From an uncultured Thioclava sp. (lineage in GTDB: Bacteria > Pseudomonadota > Alphaproteobacteria > Rhodobacterales > Rhodobacteraceae): DNA of 64,000 nucleotides. The first letter of the stretch is position 1. Each line of letters begins with the position of its first letter. Shown piece after piece: positions 17,641-27,672 of this stretch. The notes under the pieces are model-generated. The model saw only the letters and a list, made by a program, of their open reading frames with translations. It did no database searches and was not told where the DNA came from. The stretch is taken from the NCBI RefSeq assembly GCF_913064665.1, contig NZ_CAJYBT010000015.1:16611-80610 (forward strand), read 5' to 3'. The translations under genes and the position numbers were made by a program.

Positions 17641-19908
17641 CTATTTCGCTTGCCCCAACCGACAAGACGCCAAGGCTGCCATATTGAGGATGTCGTTCAC
17701 CGTCGATGACGTTGGGCAGAGCTGCACCGCCTGCGAGATCCCGGTCAGGATCGGCCCGATCACGGTGGCGCCTGCCATTTCTTGCATCAGCTTGACCGAG
17801 ATCGACGCGGAATGCCGCGCTGGAACCACCAGAATGTTGGCTGGACCGGTCAGGCGGCAGAACGGGTAATTCGCCATTTGGTCCATATTCAACGCGACAT
17901 CGACAGTCATTTCGCCATCATATTCGAAATCGACGCCACGCTGATCCAGGACTTTCGCCGCCCGGTGCATTTTGGTCGCGCGCTCGGACACCGGATAGCC
18001 GAAGGTCGAGAAGGAACAAAACGCCGCGCGCGGTTCTAGCCCAAGGCCACGCGCCACTTGCGCCCCCGAGGTCGCAATATCGGCCAGATCGTTCTCATCA
18101 GGCCATTCATGCACCAGCGTATCGCCGATCAGCACCACGCGCCCTTTATTTAGGACCGCCGTGATCCCCACCGCCCCATCCGAAGGCTTGGCATCAATCA
18201 CCTTGTTGATCAGCTCAAGCACATGCGCCGATTTCCGAGTCGCCCCCGTCACCAGCCCATCGCCATGCCCATGCACCAGCATGAGTGCAGCGAACACATG
18301 ACGATCGCGCGTGGCGAGCTTGTGGGCATCCTCACGATCCACGCCTTGGCGCTGCAACCGCTCGTAGAGATAGTCTTTATAGGCGGCGATATGTTTGGAA
18401 TTGGCCGCGTTTACGATGCTCAACTCGCGATAGGCATCGCCCAGACCCGCGGCCTCCAGCCGCTCTTTGACGTCTTGTTCGCGCCCGACAACAAGCGCCT
18501 GCCCCATGCCCGCGCGCTGATAGGCGACGGCTGCGCGCAAAACGCGGGTATCATCGCCCTCGGCAAAGATCATGTTGGCCTGCGCCTGACGCGCACGCGC
18601 GTGAATGCCCTGCAAGATCGAGGCCGTCGGATCCATCCGCGCCTTGAGGCTTTGGGCATAGCCCTCCATGTCGATGATCGGACGCCGCGCCACGCCGGTA
18701 TCCATTCCCGCCTGCGCGACGGCGGGCGGAATCACATAAATCAGACGCGGATCGAACGGCGTCGGAATGATGTAGTCGCGCCCAAAGCTGAGCTTGCGCC
18801 CATAGGCCATCGCAACTTCGTCGGGCACATCCTCGCGTGCAAGTTCGGCCAATGCGCGCGCACAGGCGATTTTCATCTCGTCATTGATCGCGCGGGCGTG
18901 GATATCAAGCGCACCCCGGAACAGATAGGGGAACCCAAGCACGTTATTAACCTGATTGGGATAATCGCTACGCCCGGTCGCTACGATGGCATCGGGGCGC
19001 ACAGCATGAGCTTCCTCGGGTGTAATCTCGGGATCGGGGTTCGCCATTGCAAAGATCACTGGATTGTCGGCCATTACCGCAACCATCTCGGGCGTCACGG
19101 CCCCCTTGGCCGACACGCCAAGAAACACATCCGCACCCTCCATCGCTTCTTCCAGCGTGCGCGCCTCAGTTACTGCGGCATGGGCAGATTTCCATTGATT
19201 CATGCCCTCGGTGCGGCCCTGAAAAATCACACCCTTCGTGTCGCACATGATGCAATTATCGTGTTGCGCGCCCATCGACTTGATCAATTCCAGACACGCG
19301 ATCCCTGCAGCGCCGGCTCCGTTGAGCACAATCTTGCAATCTTCTATCTTCTTGCCCGACAGCTCCAGCGCGTTGATCAATCCCGCCGCACAGATTACCG
19401 CAGTGCCATGCTGATCATCGTGGAAGACGGGAATATCCATCAACTCCTTGAGCCGCTGCTCAATGATGAAACACTCCGGCGCCTTGATATCCTCAAGGTT
19501 GATGCCACCAAAGGTCGGCCCCATCAGCTTGACCGCATTGATGATTTCGTCGGCGTCCTCGGTATCGAGCTCAATATCAATCGCGTTGACGTCAGCAAAG
19601 CGTTTGAACAGAACCGCCTTGCCCTCCATCACCGGCTTTGACGCCAGCGCCCCAAGATTGCCCAACCCCAAAATCGCCGAACCATTCGTGATCACCGCAA
19701 CCATGTTGCCCTTGACCGTATAGTCATAAGCCAGCTCTGGATTGGCCGCAATCGCCTCAACCGGCACCGCAACACCGGGCGAATAGGCCAGCGACAGATC
19801 GCGCTGCGACGTCATCGGCGTCGAGGGCACAATGTCATATTTCCCCGGACGCGGCTCCAGATGATAGGCAAGCGCCTCTTCTGGCGTGATACGAGTCTTG
19901 CTGGGCAT
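17641..19908 (-). CDS. maeB: NADP-dependent malic enzyme with phosphotransacetylase-like domain
   Basis: The enzyme decarboxylates malate to pyruvate with formation of NADPH. The 755-residue product has the malic N domain (about 15-160, TSQRDLSLAYSPGVA), the NAD-binding domain (about 165-400, with VFHDDQHGTAV and VLNGAGAAGIA) and a C-terminal phosphate acetyl/butyryl-transferase-like domain (about 430-750), as in E. coli MaeB. In characterised MaeB proteins that domain is regulatory rather than a working Pta. The ATG at 19908 has TAGGAGGAG upstream; an ATG 11 codons earlier lacks a ribosome site. Confidence 0.94.
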   Translation of the reverse strand: MPSKTRITPEEALAYHLEPRPGKYDIVPSTPMTSQRDLSLAYSPGVAVPVEAIAANPELAYDYTVKGNMVAVITNGSAILGLGNLGALASKPVMEGKAVLFKRFADVNAIDIELDTEDADEIINAVKLMGPTFGGINLEDIKAPECFIIEQRLKELMDIPVFHDDQHGTAVICAAGLINALELSGKKIEDCKIVLNGAGAAGIACLELIKSMGAQHDNCIMCDTKGVIFQGRTEGMNQWKSAHAAVTEARTLEEAMEGADVFLGVSAKGAVTPEMVAVMADNPVIFAMANPDPEITPEEAHAVRPDAIVATGRSDYPNQVNNVLGFPYLFRGALDIHARAINDEMKIACARALAELAREDVPDEVAMAYGRKLSFGRDYIIPTPFDPRLIYVIPPAVAQAGMDTGVARRPIIDMEGYAQSLKARMDPTASILQGIHARARQAQANMIFAEGDDTRVLRAAVAYQRAGMGQALVVGREQDVKERLEAAGLGDAYRELSIVNAANSKHIAAYKDYLYERLQRQGVDREDAHKLATRDRHVFAALMLVHGHGDGLVTGATRKSAHVLELINKVIDAKPSDGAVGITAVLNKGRVVLIGDTLVHEWPDENDLADIATSGAQVARGLGLEPRAAFCSFSTFGYPVSERATKMHRAAKVLDQRGVDFEYDGEMTVDVALNMDQMANYPFCRLTGPANILVVPARHSASISVKLMQEMAGATVIGPILTGISQAVQLCPTSSTVNDILNMAALASCRLGQAK

Positions 19909-20023
19909 GGTCCGGGCTCCTCCTACAGGTTCTTTCGTCATAACGCCCGGTTATCTCACGCTCAATGGAATTGCGCCCGAATCCGGGGTTTTGTAGGGTC
20001 ACGCGACTGGAAATGGGGGCGAC

Positions 20024-22669
20024 ATGAACAAGCCAACCGTCACGCCGATGATGGAGCAATATCTTGGGATCAAGGCGGCCAATCCGGGCGCACTCTTGTT
20101 TTATCGCATGGGTGATTTCTACGAGATGTTCTTTGACGACGCCGTCGATGCGGCTGCGGCGCTTGATATTGCGCTGACCAAGCGCGGCAAACACAACGAC
20201 GAAGACATCCCGATGTGTGGCGTGCCCGTTCATGCCGCTGAAGGCTATCTGCTGACGCTGATCCGCAAAGGCTTTCGCGTCGCCATCGCCGAGCAACTGG
20301 AAGACCCCGCCGAGGCGAAAAAGCGCGGAGCAAAATCGGTTGTGAAACGTGACGTGGTGCGTCTTGTCACCCCCGGAACGCTGACCGAAGAAAGCCTGCT
20401 AGAGGCTCGCCGTCATAACTTCCTTGCCGCGTGGGCCGAAGTTCGCGATGCGGGCGCGCTGGCTTGGGTAGATATCTCGACGGGCGAGTTTCGCGTCATG
20501 ACCTGCCCGCTGACACGCTTGGGGCCCGAATTGGCCCGCCTCGCCCCGCGCGAAGTGCTGGTCAGCGAAGTAAAAGAGCAGGATTGCGCCGATATTGTCT
20601 CTGATATGCGCGCCGCTCTCACGCCTTTGTCGCGGGCAAGTTTTGACAGTCAGGCCGCAGAAAAGCGCCTGCTTGACCTCTATGAAATTGGCTCACTCGA
20701 GGCGTTTGGCAGCTTCAGCCGCGCCGAAATGGCCGCGATGGGGGCGATTGTCGATTATCTCGACATCACCCAGAAGGGCAAACTCCCGCTCCTGCGTCGT
20801 CCCGTGCTAGAAGATGGCGGCGCCGCCATGCAGATTGACGCCGCGACCCGGCGCAATCTGGAACTCACGCAGGCACTGTCTGGTGGCCGCGAAGGCTCGC
20901 TGCTGCACGCCATCGACCGTAGCGTGACCGCAGGGGGCGCGCGCCTTTTGGAGCGTCGCCTGTCCGCGCCCTCGCGCAACTTGCCTGAAATCCACGCACG
21001 CCACGACTCCGTGCGGTTTCTGCTAGAACAGGCTCGATTCAGCGATGATCTGCGCGCTGATCTCAAACGCTGCCCTGATATGGATCGCGCGCTTTCACGC
21101 CTTGCGCTTGATCGCGGCGGTCCGCGCGATATGGCGGCAATCCGCAATGGCCTTGAACAAGCGGGACGCATCGCCGAAGCCCTGCAACAGACCGACGCCC
21201 CGGATCTTTTGAAAACGGCTGCCCGCGCGTTGATCGGCCACGAAGACTTGGTCGCGCTCCTTGATGCGGCCCTCATCGCAGAGCCGCCGCTTCTGGCGCG
21301 CGATGGCGGCTTTATCGCCACGGGCTATGACGCCGAACTCGATCAAACCCGCAAGTTGCGCGACGAAGGGCGCAGCGTGATCGCAGAATTGCAGGCGGAA
21401 TATATTGCGGCGTCAGGCATCACCGGCCTCAAAATCAAACACAACAATGTCTTGGGCTATTTCATTGAAACCACGGCGACCCATGCAGAAAAGATGCTTG
21501 CGCCGCCTCTTTCGGAACGCTTCATCCACCGCCAAACCACCGCCAATCAAGTGCGCTTCACGACGATTGAACTAAGCGAGCTGGAAACCCGCATTCTGAA
21601 CGCGGGAAATCACGCGCTTGAAATTGAAAAACGTCTCTATAACAGCCTGAAAGGCGCAATTTTAGGCCAATCCGGCCCGATTGGTGAAGCCTCGCGTGCC
21701 CTTGCCGAAATTGATCTTTCCACCGCGTTCGCAACCCTCGCCAGAGGTGAAAACTGGGCCGAACCCAAGATCGATGATAGCCGCGCCTTTGAGATTTCCG
21801 GGGGGCGCCATCCGGTCGTCGAAGCCGCACTCAAAAGAACGGGCGAGCCCTTTATCGCCAATGACTGCGGCCTCACAAATGGGCCGACTCCAGCCATCTG
21901 GCTGCTCACCGGCCCGAACATGGCGGGTAAATCGACCTTCCTGCGCCAAAACGCACTTATTGCGCTGCTTGCGCAAGCCGGAAGCTTCGTTCCCGCAAAA
22001 AGCGCCCATATCGGGATTGTTTCACAGCTATTTTCGCGCGTGGGCGCTGCTGATGATCTCGCGCGAGGGCGTTCGACCTTCATGGTCGAGATGGTCGAAA
22101 CGGCGGCGATCCTCAATCAAGCCGATGACCGCGCTTTGGTGATCCTTGATGAAATCGGACGAGGCACAGCCACCTACGATGGGCTTTCGATTGCCTGGGC
22201 GGTGATGGAGCATCTACACGCCACGAACCGCTGCCGCGCGCTGTTTGCAACCCATTACCACGAGATGACCGCGCTTTCCGCCAAGCTTGAGGGCGTGGAA
22301 AATGCGACCGTTACTGTCAAGGAATGGGACGGCGAGGTGATCTTTCTGCACGAGGTCCGCAGGGGCGCGGCAGATCGTTCTTATGGGGTGCAAGTGGCGC
22401 GTCTTGCCGGACTGCCGAGTTCGGTCGTTGAACGCGCCCGCCTCGTCCTTGACGCTTTGGAAAAAGGCGAGCGGGAATCTGGCACCAAAAAGCAGGCGAT
22501 GATTGATGACCTACCCTTGTTTTCAGTCTCTAACACACCCCAAACCAGCCCAAAGCCTGCGGGAAATCCGGAACTCGAGGCGGCTTTGAAATCCTACATC
22601 CCGGATGAGATGTCGCCGAAAGACGCGCTCAACGCGCTTTACGCATTGCGCGCCCTGCTCAAGGATTGA
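20024..22669 (+). CDS. mutS: DNA mismatch repair protein MutS
   Basis: MutS recognises mismatches and recruits MutL. The 881-residue product has the mismatch-reading motif in the N-terminal domain (YRMGDFYEMF, with the F-x-E at about 32-34), a connector and lever region, the clamp, and the ATPase domain with Walker A GPNMAGKST (about 630-638) and Walker B VILDEIGRGTAT. A C-terminal dimerisation/clamp-binding tail follows. GGGGGCGAC precedes the ATG. Its 3' end faces grpE across a shared hairpin. Confidence 0.97.
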   Translation: MNKPTVTPMMEQYLGIKAANPGALLFYRMGDFYEMFFDDAVDAAAALDIALTKRGKHNDEDIPMCGVPVHAAEGYLLTLIRKGFRVAIAEQLEDPAEAKKRGAKSVVKRDVVRLVTPGTLTEESLLEARRHNFLAAWAEVRDAGALAWVDISTGEFRVMTCPLTRLGPELARLAPREVLVSEVKEQDCADIVSDMRAALTPLSRASFDSQAAEKRLLDLYEIGSLEAFGSFSRAEMAAMGAIVDYLDITQKGKLPLLRRPVLEDGGAAMQIDAATRRNLELTQALSGGREGSLLHAIDRSVTAGGARLLERRLSAPSRNLPEIHARHDSVRFLLEQARFSDDLRADLKRCPDMDRALSRLALDRGGPRDMAAIRNGLEQAGRIAEALQQTDAPDLLKTAARALIGHEDLVALLDAALIAEPPLLARDGGFIATGYDAELDQTRKLRDEGRSVIAELQAEYIAASGITGLKIKHNNVLGYFIETTATHAEKMLAPPLSERFIHRQTTANQVRFTTIELSELETRILNAGNHALEIEKRLYNSLKGAILGQSGPIGEASRALAEIDLSTAFATLARGENWAEPKIDDSRAFEISGGRHPVVEAALKRTGEPFIANDCGLTNGPTPAIWLLTGPNMAGKSTFLRQNALIALLAQAGSFVPAKSAHIGIVSQLFSRVGAADDLARGRSTFMVEMVETAAILNQADDRALVILDEIGRGTATYDGLSIAWAVMEHLHATNRCRALFATHYHEMTALSAKLEGVENATVTVKEWDGEVIFLHEVRRGAADRSYGVQVARLAGLPSSVVERARLVLDALEKGERESGTKKQAMIDDLPLFSVSNTPQTSPKPAGNPELEAALKSYIPDEMSPKDALNALYALRALLKD

Positions 22670-22698
22670 TCTTCGTATTTGGAAAATATCCGACGAGG

Positions 22699-22723
22699 GT
22701 CTGGGGGCATGACACCCCCAGAC
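22699..22723. terminator. Hairpin between convergent mutS and grpE
   Basis: A 9-bp perfect stem (GTCTGGGGG/CCCCCAGAC) with a 7-nt loop lies between the two stop codons. There is no long T tract on either side; it may serve both genes. Confidence 0.55.
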
Positions 22724-22729
22724 TTACGA

Positions 22730-23278
22730 TCAGGATTTCGGCGTTGAACTCACGCCAACTTTAGCAGGCCGCAACAGCCGGTCGTGGATCATGAAGCCGT
22801 GCTCCATGACCTGAATGATGTCACCCGCTTTCGTGCCAGGCACAGGGGCTTCAAACATCGCTTCATGTTGCTGGGGATCAAAGCGATCACCAATCTGGGG
22901 CGCCATCGATGTAATCCCGTGCCGCGCGAAGACATTGATCAGCTCGCGCTGTGTCAACTCGATCCCTTGGATCACCGGACCCGCTTGGGCACGCTGCTCT
23001 TCGGTTACGGCCTCCAAGGCGCGCTGCAAAGCGTCAAAGACCGGCAGCATGTCACGCGCCAAACGCGAACCGCCGTAATTTGAGGCCTCTTGCCGCTCTT
23101 TATCAGCCCGCTTGCGCGCATTCTCGGCATCGGCCAAAGCGCGCATGAAGCGTTCACGGAACTCATCACGTTCGGCACGCAACTGCTCGATCTCATCGGC
23201 CTCTGCGGCCATGATATCTTCAAAAGCCTCATCCACATGGGCCTGATCTTCGGCAATTTCGTCTTTCTTCTCGCTCAT
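22730..23278 (-). CDS. grpE: Nucleotide exchange factor GrpE
   Basis: GrpE releases ADP from DnaK and acts as a thermosensor. The 182-residue product has an acidic N terminus, a long coiled coil (about 25-80, with RFMRALADAENARKRADKE), and the C-terminal beta domain with the family signature HEAMFEAP...GDIIQVMEHGFMIHDRLLRPAKVGVS. The ATG at 23278 (MSEKK) is preferred to one three codons earlier because AAGGG is nine bases from the former and touches the latter. The upstream ATG overlaps the hrcA stop, so the genes are coupled either way. Confidence 0.95.
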   Translation of the reverse strand: MSEKKDEIAEDQAHVDEAFEDIMAAEADEIEQLRAERDEFRERFMRALADAENARKRADKERQEASNYGGSRLARDMLPVFDALQRALEAVTEEQRAQAGPVIQGIELTQRELINVFARHGITSMAPQIGDRFDPQQHEAMFEAPVPGTKAGDIIQVMEHGFMIHDRLLRPAKVGVSSTPKS

Positions 23279-23283
23279 GCCCT

Positions 23284-24345
23284 TCATCCCTTGCTCTGGC
23301 CGGAAATCAATCGCCCGACCAGCTGCGCTGTATAATCCACAATCGGAACGATCCGCCCATAGTTGAGCCGCGTCGGCCCGATTACACCAACCGCGCCGAT
23401 GATCTTCCGGTCAGCGTTCATATAAGGAGAGACCACCAAAGAGGAACCCGAAAGCGAGAAAAGTTTGTTCTCAGAGCCAATAAAAATGCGAACACCTTCG
23501 CCATCCTCGGCCAGATTCAGGAATTCCGCGATATCGCGCTTGCGCTCCAGATCGTCAAAAAGGGTGCGGATGCGGTCGAGATCAACCTCTTCGCCCAGCA
23601 AATTCGCCCGGCCACGCACGATCAAACGCTCAGATCGCTCGCCCTTGTCTTCCCAAGCGGCCAAACCATTGTCGATCAACTCGGCCGCCAGCGAATCAAT
23701 TTCCTGCCGACGGTTGGCGATTTGATGCAGAATATGGGAGCGCAGCTCTGAGAGTGTTCGCCCCTCTGCCATCGCGTTCAGGAAATTCGCAGCCTCGCGC
23801 ATGGATGACGGCGTCTGCCCGATTGGCGGCGTGAATACCCTATTTTCTACCTGACCGTCGGCAAAGACCAAGACAACCAAAGCGCGGTCCAGAGCAAGTG
23901 AAACAAACTCGATATGTCGGATCGGTGCCTCTTGTTTGGGCGCCAAAACAAGGCTCGCGCCCTGGGTCATCCCCGACAGAGCGCTTGAAACACGCCCTAA
24001 AATAGACCCTACATCACCCGAATTTGCCCCCATCGTCGCTTCTAACGCGGCGCGGTCATCCTCACCGAGATGGCTCAACTCCATCACACCATCGACAAAC
24101 ATCCGCAGGCCCAACTGCGTAGGGATACGCCCGGCCGACACATGCGGGCTGTCCAACAGCCCCAGATATTCGAGGTCTTGCATGACGTTTCGGATGGTGG
24201 CCGCTGACAGTTTTTCCGTCATTTGACGGGTCAACGTGCGCGACCCCACCGGATCTCCCGAAGACAAATACCCCTCAACCACCCGGCGAAACACCTCGCG
24301 GGAGCGGTCATTCATCTCGGTCAGAATATCGGTCTTAACTGTCAT
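23284..24345 (-). CDS. hrcA: Heat-inducible transcription repressor HrcA
   Basis: HrcA represses class I heat-shock genes by binding CIRCE, with activity set by GroEL. The 353-residue product has an N-terminal winged helix (about 10-80, with GSRTLTRQM and ATIRNVMQDLEYLGLL) followed by the GAF-like dimerisation domain (RHIEFVSL... through YGRIVPIVDYTAQLVGRLI). It heads an hrcA-grpE operon. I found no CIRCE inverted repeat in the 120-base gap before rph, so this operon may not be self-regulated. Confidence 0.96.
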   Translation of the reverse strand: MTVKTDILTEMNDRSREVFRRVVEGYLSSGDPVGSRTLTRQMTEKLSAATIRNVMQDLEYLGLLDSPHVSAGRIPTQLGLRMFVDGVMELSHLGEDDRAALEATMGANSGDVGSILGRVSSALSGMTQGASLVLAPKQEAPIRHIEFVSLALDRALVVLVFADGQVENRVFTPPIGQTPSSMREAANFLNAMAEGRTLSELRSHILHQIANRRQEIDSLAAELIDNGLAAWEDKGERSERLIVRGRANLLGEEVDLDRIRTLFDDLERKRDIAEFLNLAEDGEGVRIFIGSENKLFSLSGSSLVVSPYMNADRKIIGAVGVIGPTRLNYGRIVPIVDYTAQLVGRLISGQSKG

Positions 24346-24465
24346 CTCAGCGCGCCTCCGAGTGAATTAAAGCTGCGTGAGGCCGGTCGTCAATCTCGGC
24401 TTTCGGGGTTGCATCGCGGCCACGCGGGGATCAAATGGGATCAAACCAGTTGAGAGGATCCAAAG

Positions 24466-25179
24466 ATGCGCCCTTCCGGCAGAGAGTTAAGCGACCTTCG
24501 CACGATTTCAATCGAAACGGGCGTAACAAAACACGCCGAGGGCTCTTGCCTGATCAAAATGGGCGACACGCACGTTCTGTGCACCGCCTCGATCGAAGAT
24601 CGCGCACCGTCTTTCCTCAAAGGCTCAGGCCTCGGCTGGGTCACCGCAGAATACGGGATGCTACCCCGTGCAACCAATACCCGCAACCGGCGCGAGGCTG
24701 CGGCTGGCAAACAAGGCGGTCGCACCGTTGAAATCCAACGCCTGATCGGACGGGCACTGCGCGCGGGCGTGGACCGCTCTGCACTGGGCGAACGTCAGAT
24801 CGTCGTGGATTGCGATGTCATTCAGGCCGATGGCGGCACGCGCTGTGCTTCGATCACCGGGGGCTGGGTTGCGCTGCGTTTGGCTGCGAATAAACTTCTT
24901 AAAACGGGCGCCTGCACCTCCGATCCGCTACTGGACCATGTCGCTGCAATCAGCTGCGGGATCTATGCAGGCCAGCCGGTCGCTGACCTCGATTATGCCG
25001 AGGATAGCGAAGCAGGCACAGATGGTAATTTCATCATGACCGGCGCTGGCAAGCTGATCGAAGTGCAGATGTCTGCCGAGGGCGCTACCTTTTCGCGCGA
25101 TCAGATGAACAAGCTGCTCGACATGGCCGAGTCGGGCGTGACGCAGCTCGTCGCAGCGCAGAAAGCTGCCGTCGGATGA
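24466..25179 (+). CDS. rph: Ribonuclease PH
   Basis: This phosphorolytic 3'-5' exoribonuclease trims tRNA precursors. The 237-residue product carries [18 protein letters not shown] at the start, the conserved [25 protein letters not shown] and [12 protein letters not shown], with catalytic and phosphate-binding residues in normal order. GAGAGGA precedes the ATG at 24466. It diverges from hrcA and heads the overlapping operon rph-rdgB-ridA-hemW-ybaN. Confidence 0.97.
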   Translation: MRPSGRELSDLRTISIETGVTKHAEGSCLIKMGDTHVLCTASIEDRAPSFLKGSGLGWVTAEYGMLPRATNTRNRREAAAGKQGGRTVEIQRLIGRALRAGVDRSALGERQIVVDCDVIQADGGTRCASITGGWVALRLAANKLLKTGACTSDPLLDHVAAISCGIYAGQPVADLDYAEDSEAGTDGNFIMTGAGKLIEVQMSAEGATFSRDQMNKLLDMAESGVTQLVAAQKAAVG

Positions 25180-25784
25180 GAAAATTCACGGACAAAAAGC
25201 TATTGGTTGCCACGCATAATGCGGGGAAACTTGAGGAAATCATCTCTATCCTTGCGCCTTTCGGCATCGAAGTCGTTGGCGCCAAAGCCCTGAACCTTCC
25301 CGAGCCAGAGGAAACCGAAGACACCTTTGTCGGCAATGCGCGCATCAAAGCCCATGCCGCCGCCAAGGCCACCGGACTGCCCGCACTCGCCGACGATTCC
25401 GGGATTGAGGTGGATTGCCTGAACGGTGCGCCAGGCGTCTTTACCGCCGATTGGGCAACCACACCCACCGGTCGTGATTTCACGATGGCTATGGAGAAAA
25501 CCTGGAAGGCCTGCGACGACATTGCGGCCCCCGCCCCACGCATTGCGCGGTTTCGTTCGACCCTCGTACTTGCGTGGCCCGATGGTCATGACGAGGTCTT
25601 CGCTGGCAAGGTTGAGGGACAATTGGTTTGGCCAATGCGCGGCAAGCTTGGTCATGGTTATGATCCAATGTTTCAACCCGACGGCTACGACATTACCTTT
25701 GCCGAGATGGATGCAGATGAGAAAAACCAAATCTCTCACCGCGCCGATGCGTTTCGTCAATTTGTAAAAGTGTTCGAGGGATAG
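25176..25784 (+). CDS. rdgB: Non-canonical purine NTP pyrophosphatase (RdgB/HAM1)
   Basis: The enzyme hydrolyses dITP, ITP and XTP to monophosphates and so keeps deaminated purines out of nucleic acids. The 202-residue product has the substrate loop [11 protein letters not shown] at the start, the catalytic region [17 protein letters not shown] and the C-terminal GYDPMF and SHRADAF motifs. Its start overlaps the rph stop by four bases (ATGA). Confidence 0.96.
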   Translation: MRKFTDKKLLVATHNAGKLEEIISILAPFGIEVVGAKALNLPEPEETEDTFVGNARIKAHAAAKATGLPALADDSGIEVDCLNGAPGVFTADWATTPTGRDFTMAMEKTWKACDDIAAPAPRIARFRSTLVLAWPDGHDEVFAGKVEGQLVWPMRGKLGHGYDPMFQPDGYDITFAEMDADEKNQISHRADAFRQFVKVFEG

Positions 25785-26165
25785 ATGACCGAGCGACGCC
25801 TTATATCTGGCACCTCCCCCTACGAGCCGAAACTCGGCTATTCGCGCGCTGTAGTTCAGGGCGATTGGTGCTTTGTCGCGGGAACGACGGGCGCGGATTT
25901 CAATGGTCAGTTTCCCCATGATCCGCTGGAACAGGCTCGAAATGCGCTCAAAACCATCCGCGCGACTTTGGAGCAGGCTGGGTTCACGATGAAAGACGTT
26001 GTGCGGGCGAATTACATCATCACCGACGCAAGCCTCGTAGAGGCGATCGCACCGGCGCTAGGCGACACATTCGGCAATATCCGACCCGCGGCAACGATGA
26101 TCGTCGCCGGCCTCGTAAACCCTGCGATGAAGGTCGAAATCGAAGTCACGGCCTTTCGGGGATGA
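25785..26165 (+). CDS. RidA family protein (enamine/imine deaminase type)
   Basis: The product is 126 residues, a typical single-domain RidA/YjgF protein. It reads SGTSPYEPKLGYSRAV at the N terminus, GQFPHDPLEQARNALK in the middle and the C-terminal RPAATMIVAGLVNPAMKVEIEVTAF, where the Arg of RPA matches the catalytic arginine position. Members hydrolyse reactive enamines released by PLP enzymes; the native substrate here is unknown. Its ATG follows the rdgB stop without a gap, and its TGA overlaps hemW. Confidence 0.92.
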   Translation: MTERRLISGTSPYEPKLGYSRAVVQGDWCFVAGTTGADFNGQFPHDPLEQARNALKTIRATLEQAGFTMKDVVRANYIITDASLVEAIAPALGDTFGNIRPAATMIVAGLVNPAMKVEIEVTAFRG

Positions 26166-27319
26166 GTGACGACTGGCGGAATGGCGGCTTTGGCCTCTAC
26201 CTTCACTGGCCCTTCTGCGCCGCCAAATGCCCCTATTGCGACTTCAATTCCCATGTTTCGTCCAAAATTGATCAATCTCAATGGGCCAAAGCCTATCTGT
26301 CAGAGATTGACCGTGTGGGCCGCGAAACTCAGGGCCGCACCCTCAACACTGTCTTTTTCGGTGGCGGCACGCCCTCGTTGATGGACCCCGAACTTGTCGG
26401 CGCGATCCTGGAGCGTGTCCGCGCGACTTGGCCAATGGTCAACGATCCTGAGATCACCCTCGAAGCGAACCCCACAAGCATTGAATCGGGGCGGTTTAGA
26501 GCCTTTTTTGACGCGGGTGTGAATCGCGTTTCGATGGGGATGCAGGCGCTGAATGACGATGATTTACGCCGCCTTGGGCGGATGCATAGCGCCGCTGAAG
26601 GGCGTCGCGCCTTTGATATTGCGCGCAATACGTTCGACCGCGTCAGCTTTGATCTGATCTACGCGCGCCAACACCAGAGCACGGAGCAATGGCGCGCTGA
26701 GTTGAACGAAGCGCTCAGTATGGCCGCAGATCACCTCTCCCTCTATCAACTCACGATCGAGCCCGGCACAGTTTTCGGGGCCCGTCACGATCTGGGCAAG
26801 CTTCACGGCCTTCCGATCGACGACACCTCGGCCGATATGTATCTGATCACACAAGACATCTGTAATCAGCACGGCCTGCCCGCCTATGAGGTGTCAAACC
26901 ACGCGATACCGGGTTCGGAGAGCCGCCATAACCTGATCTACTGGCGCTATGGAGATTATCTTGGGATTGGTCCCGGCGCGCATGGGCGCCTCACGCTCAA
27001 CGGGACGCGCTATGCAACTGATACGCCAAAGTCCCCCACTCTATGGCTTGACCAAGTAAACGAACGCGGCACCGGTGAAGGTGCGCGTGAAAGTCTCAGC
27101 GACAGCGACCAAGCAATCGAGTATCTTCTCTTTTCGATGCGATTGACGGAAGGGCTCGACATGAACAGATATGCCAAACTTGCTGGCAGAGAGATCGAGC
27201 CCGCTGCCATTCGTCATTTAGAGGAAATTGGCATGATTATGCTGGATCAGGGTCGAATTTGCACGACTGAACAGGGCCGCCCTGTTCTAAACGCGATTAT
27301 TCGAGAGCTCATGCCGTGA
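26162..27319 (+). CDS. hemW: Radical SAM protein HemW (haem chaperone, HemN-like)
   Basis: The 385-residue product has the radical-SAM cysteine motif in FCAAKCPYCDF (CxxxCxxC, about residues 20-27), GGGTPS for SAM binding, and the HemW C-terminal domain. HemW proteins are often misnamed coproporphyrinogen III oxidase; characterised members bind haem and act in its delivery rather than as HemN. The shorter N terminus before the cysteine motif, compared with HemN, favours HemW. It overlaps ridA by four bases and the next gene by four (GTGA). Confidence 0.93.
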   Translation: MSDDWRNGGFGLYLHWPFCAAKCPYCDFNSHVSSKIDQSQWAKAYLSEIDRVGRETQGRTLNTVFFGGGTPSLMDPELVGAILERVRATWPMVNDPEITLEANPTSIESGRFRAFFDAGVNRVSMGMQALNDDDLRRLGRMHSAAEGRRAFDIARNTFDRVSFDLIYARQHQSTEQWRAELNEALSMAADHLSLYQLTIEPGTVFGARHDLGKLHGLPIDDTSADMYLITQDICNQHGLPAYEVSNHAIPGSESRHNLIYWRYGDYLGIGPGAHGRLTLNGTRYATDTPKSPTLWLDQVNERGTGEGARESLSDSDQAIEYLLFSMRLTEGLDMNRYAKLAGREIEPAAIRHLEEIGMIMLDQGRICTTEQGRPVLNAIIRELMP

Positions 27320-27672
27320 TCCGGTTTCTTTGGCTCACCCTGGGGCTGATTTCGCTAGTGATCGGACTGATTGGCGCGATCGTTCCCCTTGTTCCGACCG
27401 TCCCACTCATGCTGCTCGCGGCGTTTTTCTTCGCGAAATCCTCGGAGCGCCTGCATAACTGGCTCATCACCCATCCCCGGTTCGGCACCGCGATTCAGGA
27501 CTGGCAAGAGCACCGCGCGATCTCAAAACGCGCAAAGATCGCGGCTTCGATCTCTATCCTCATGGCTTTCGCGTTCTCGGTGATTATCAGCTTGCCGGTC
27601 AAGCTTTTGGCGATTCAAGCAGCAACGCTCATCGCTGTCTCAATCTTCATTTGGACACGACCAAATAGCTAA
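27316..27672 (+). CDS. YbaN family (DUF454) inner-membrane protein
   Basis: The product is 118 residues with three membrane helices (about 3-35, 73-90 and 95-112). The family hallmark LGAIVPLVPTVPLMLLAAFFFAKSS-like segment occurs here as GAIVPLVPTVPLMLLAA with FAKSSERLHNWL. The start codon is GTG at 27316 and overlaps the hemW stop. Function is unknown. It is the last gene of the rph operon and ends against the convergent parB stop with no gap. Confidence 0.9.
   Translation: MIRFLWLTLGLISLVIGLIGAIVPLVPTVPLMLLAAFFFAKSSERLHNWLITHPRFGTAIQDWQEHRAISKRAKIAASISILMAFAFSVIISLPVKLLAIQAATLIAVSIFIWTRPNS

Noticed and set aside
18223..19641. 472-codon open frame on the plus strand
   Set aside because: It is antisense to maeB and shows no family motif.
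26162..27319. Coproporphyrinogen III oxidase (HemN)
   Set aside because: The radical-SAM motif is close to the N terminus and the operon is rph-rdgB-ridA; HemW fits better.
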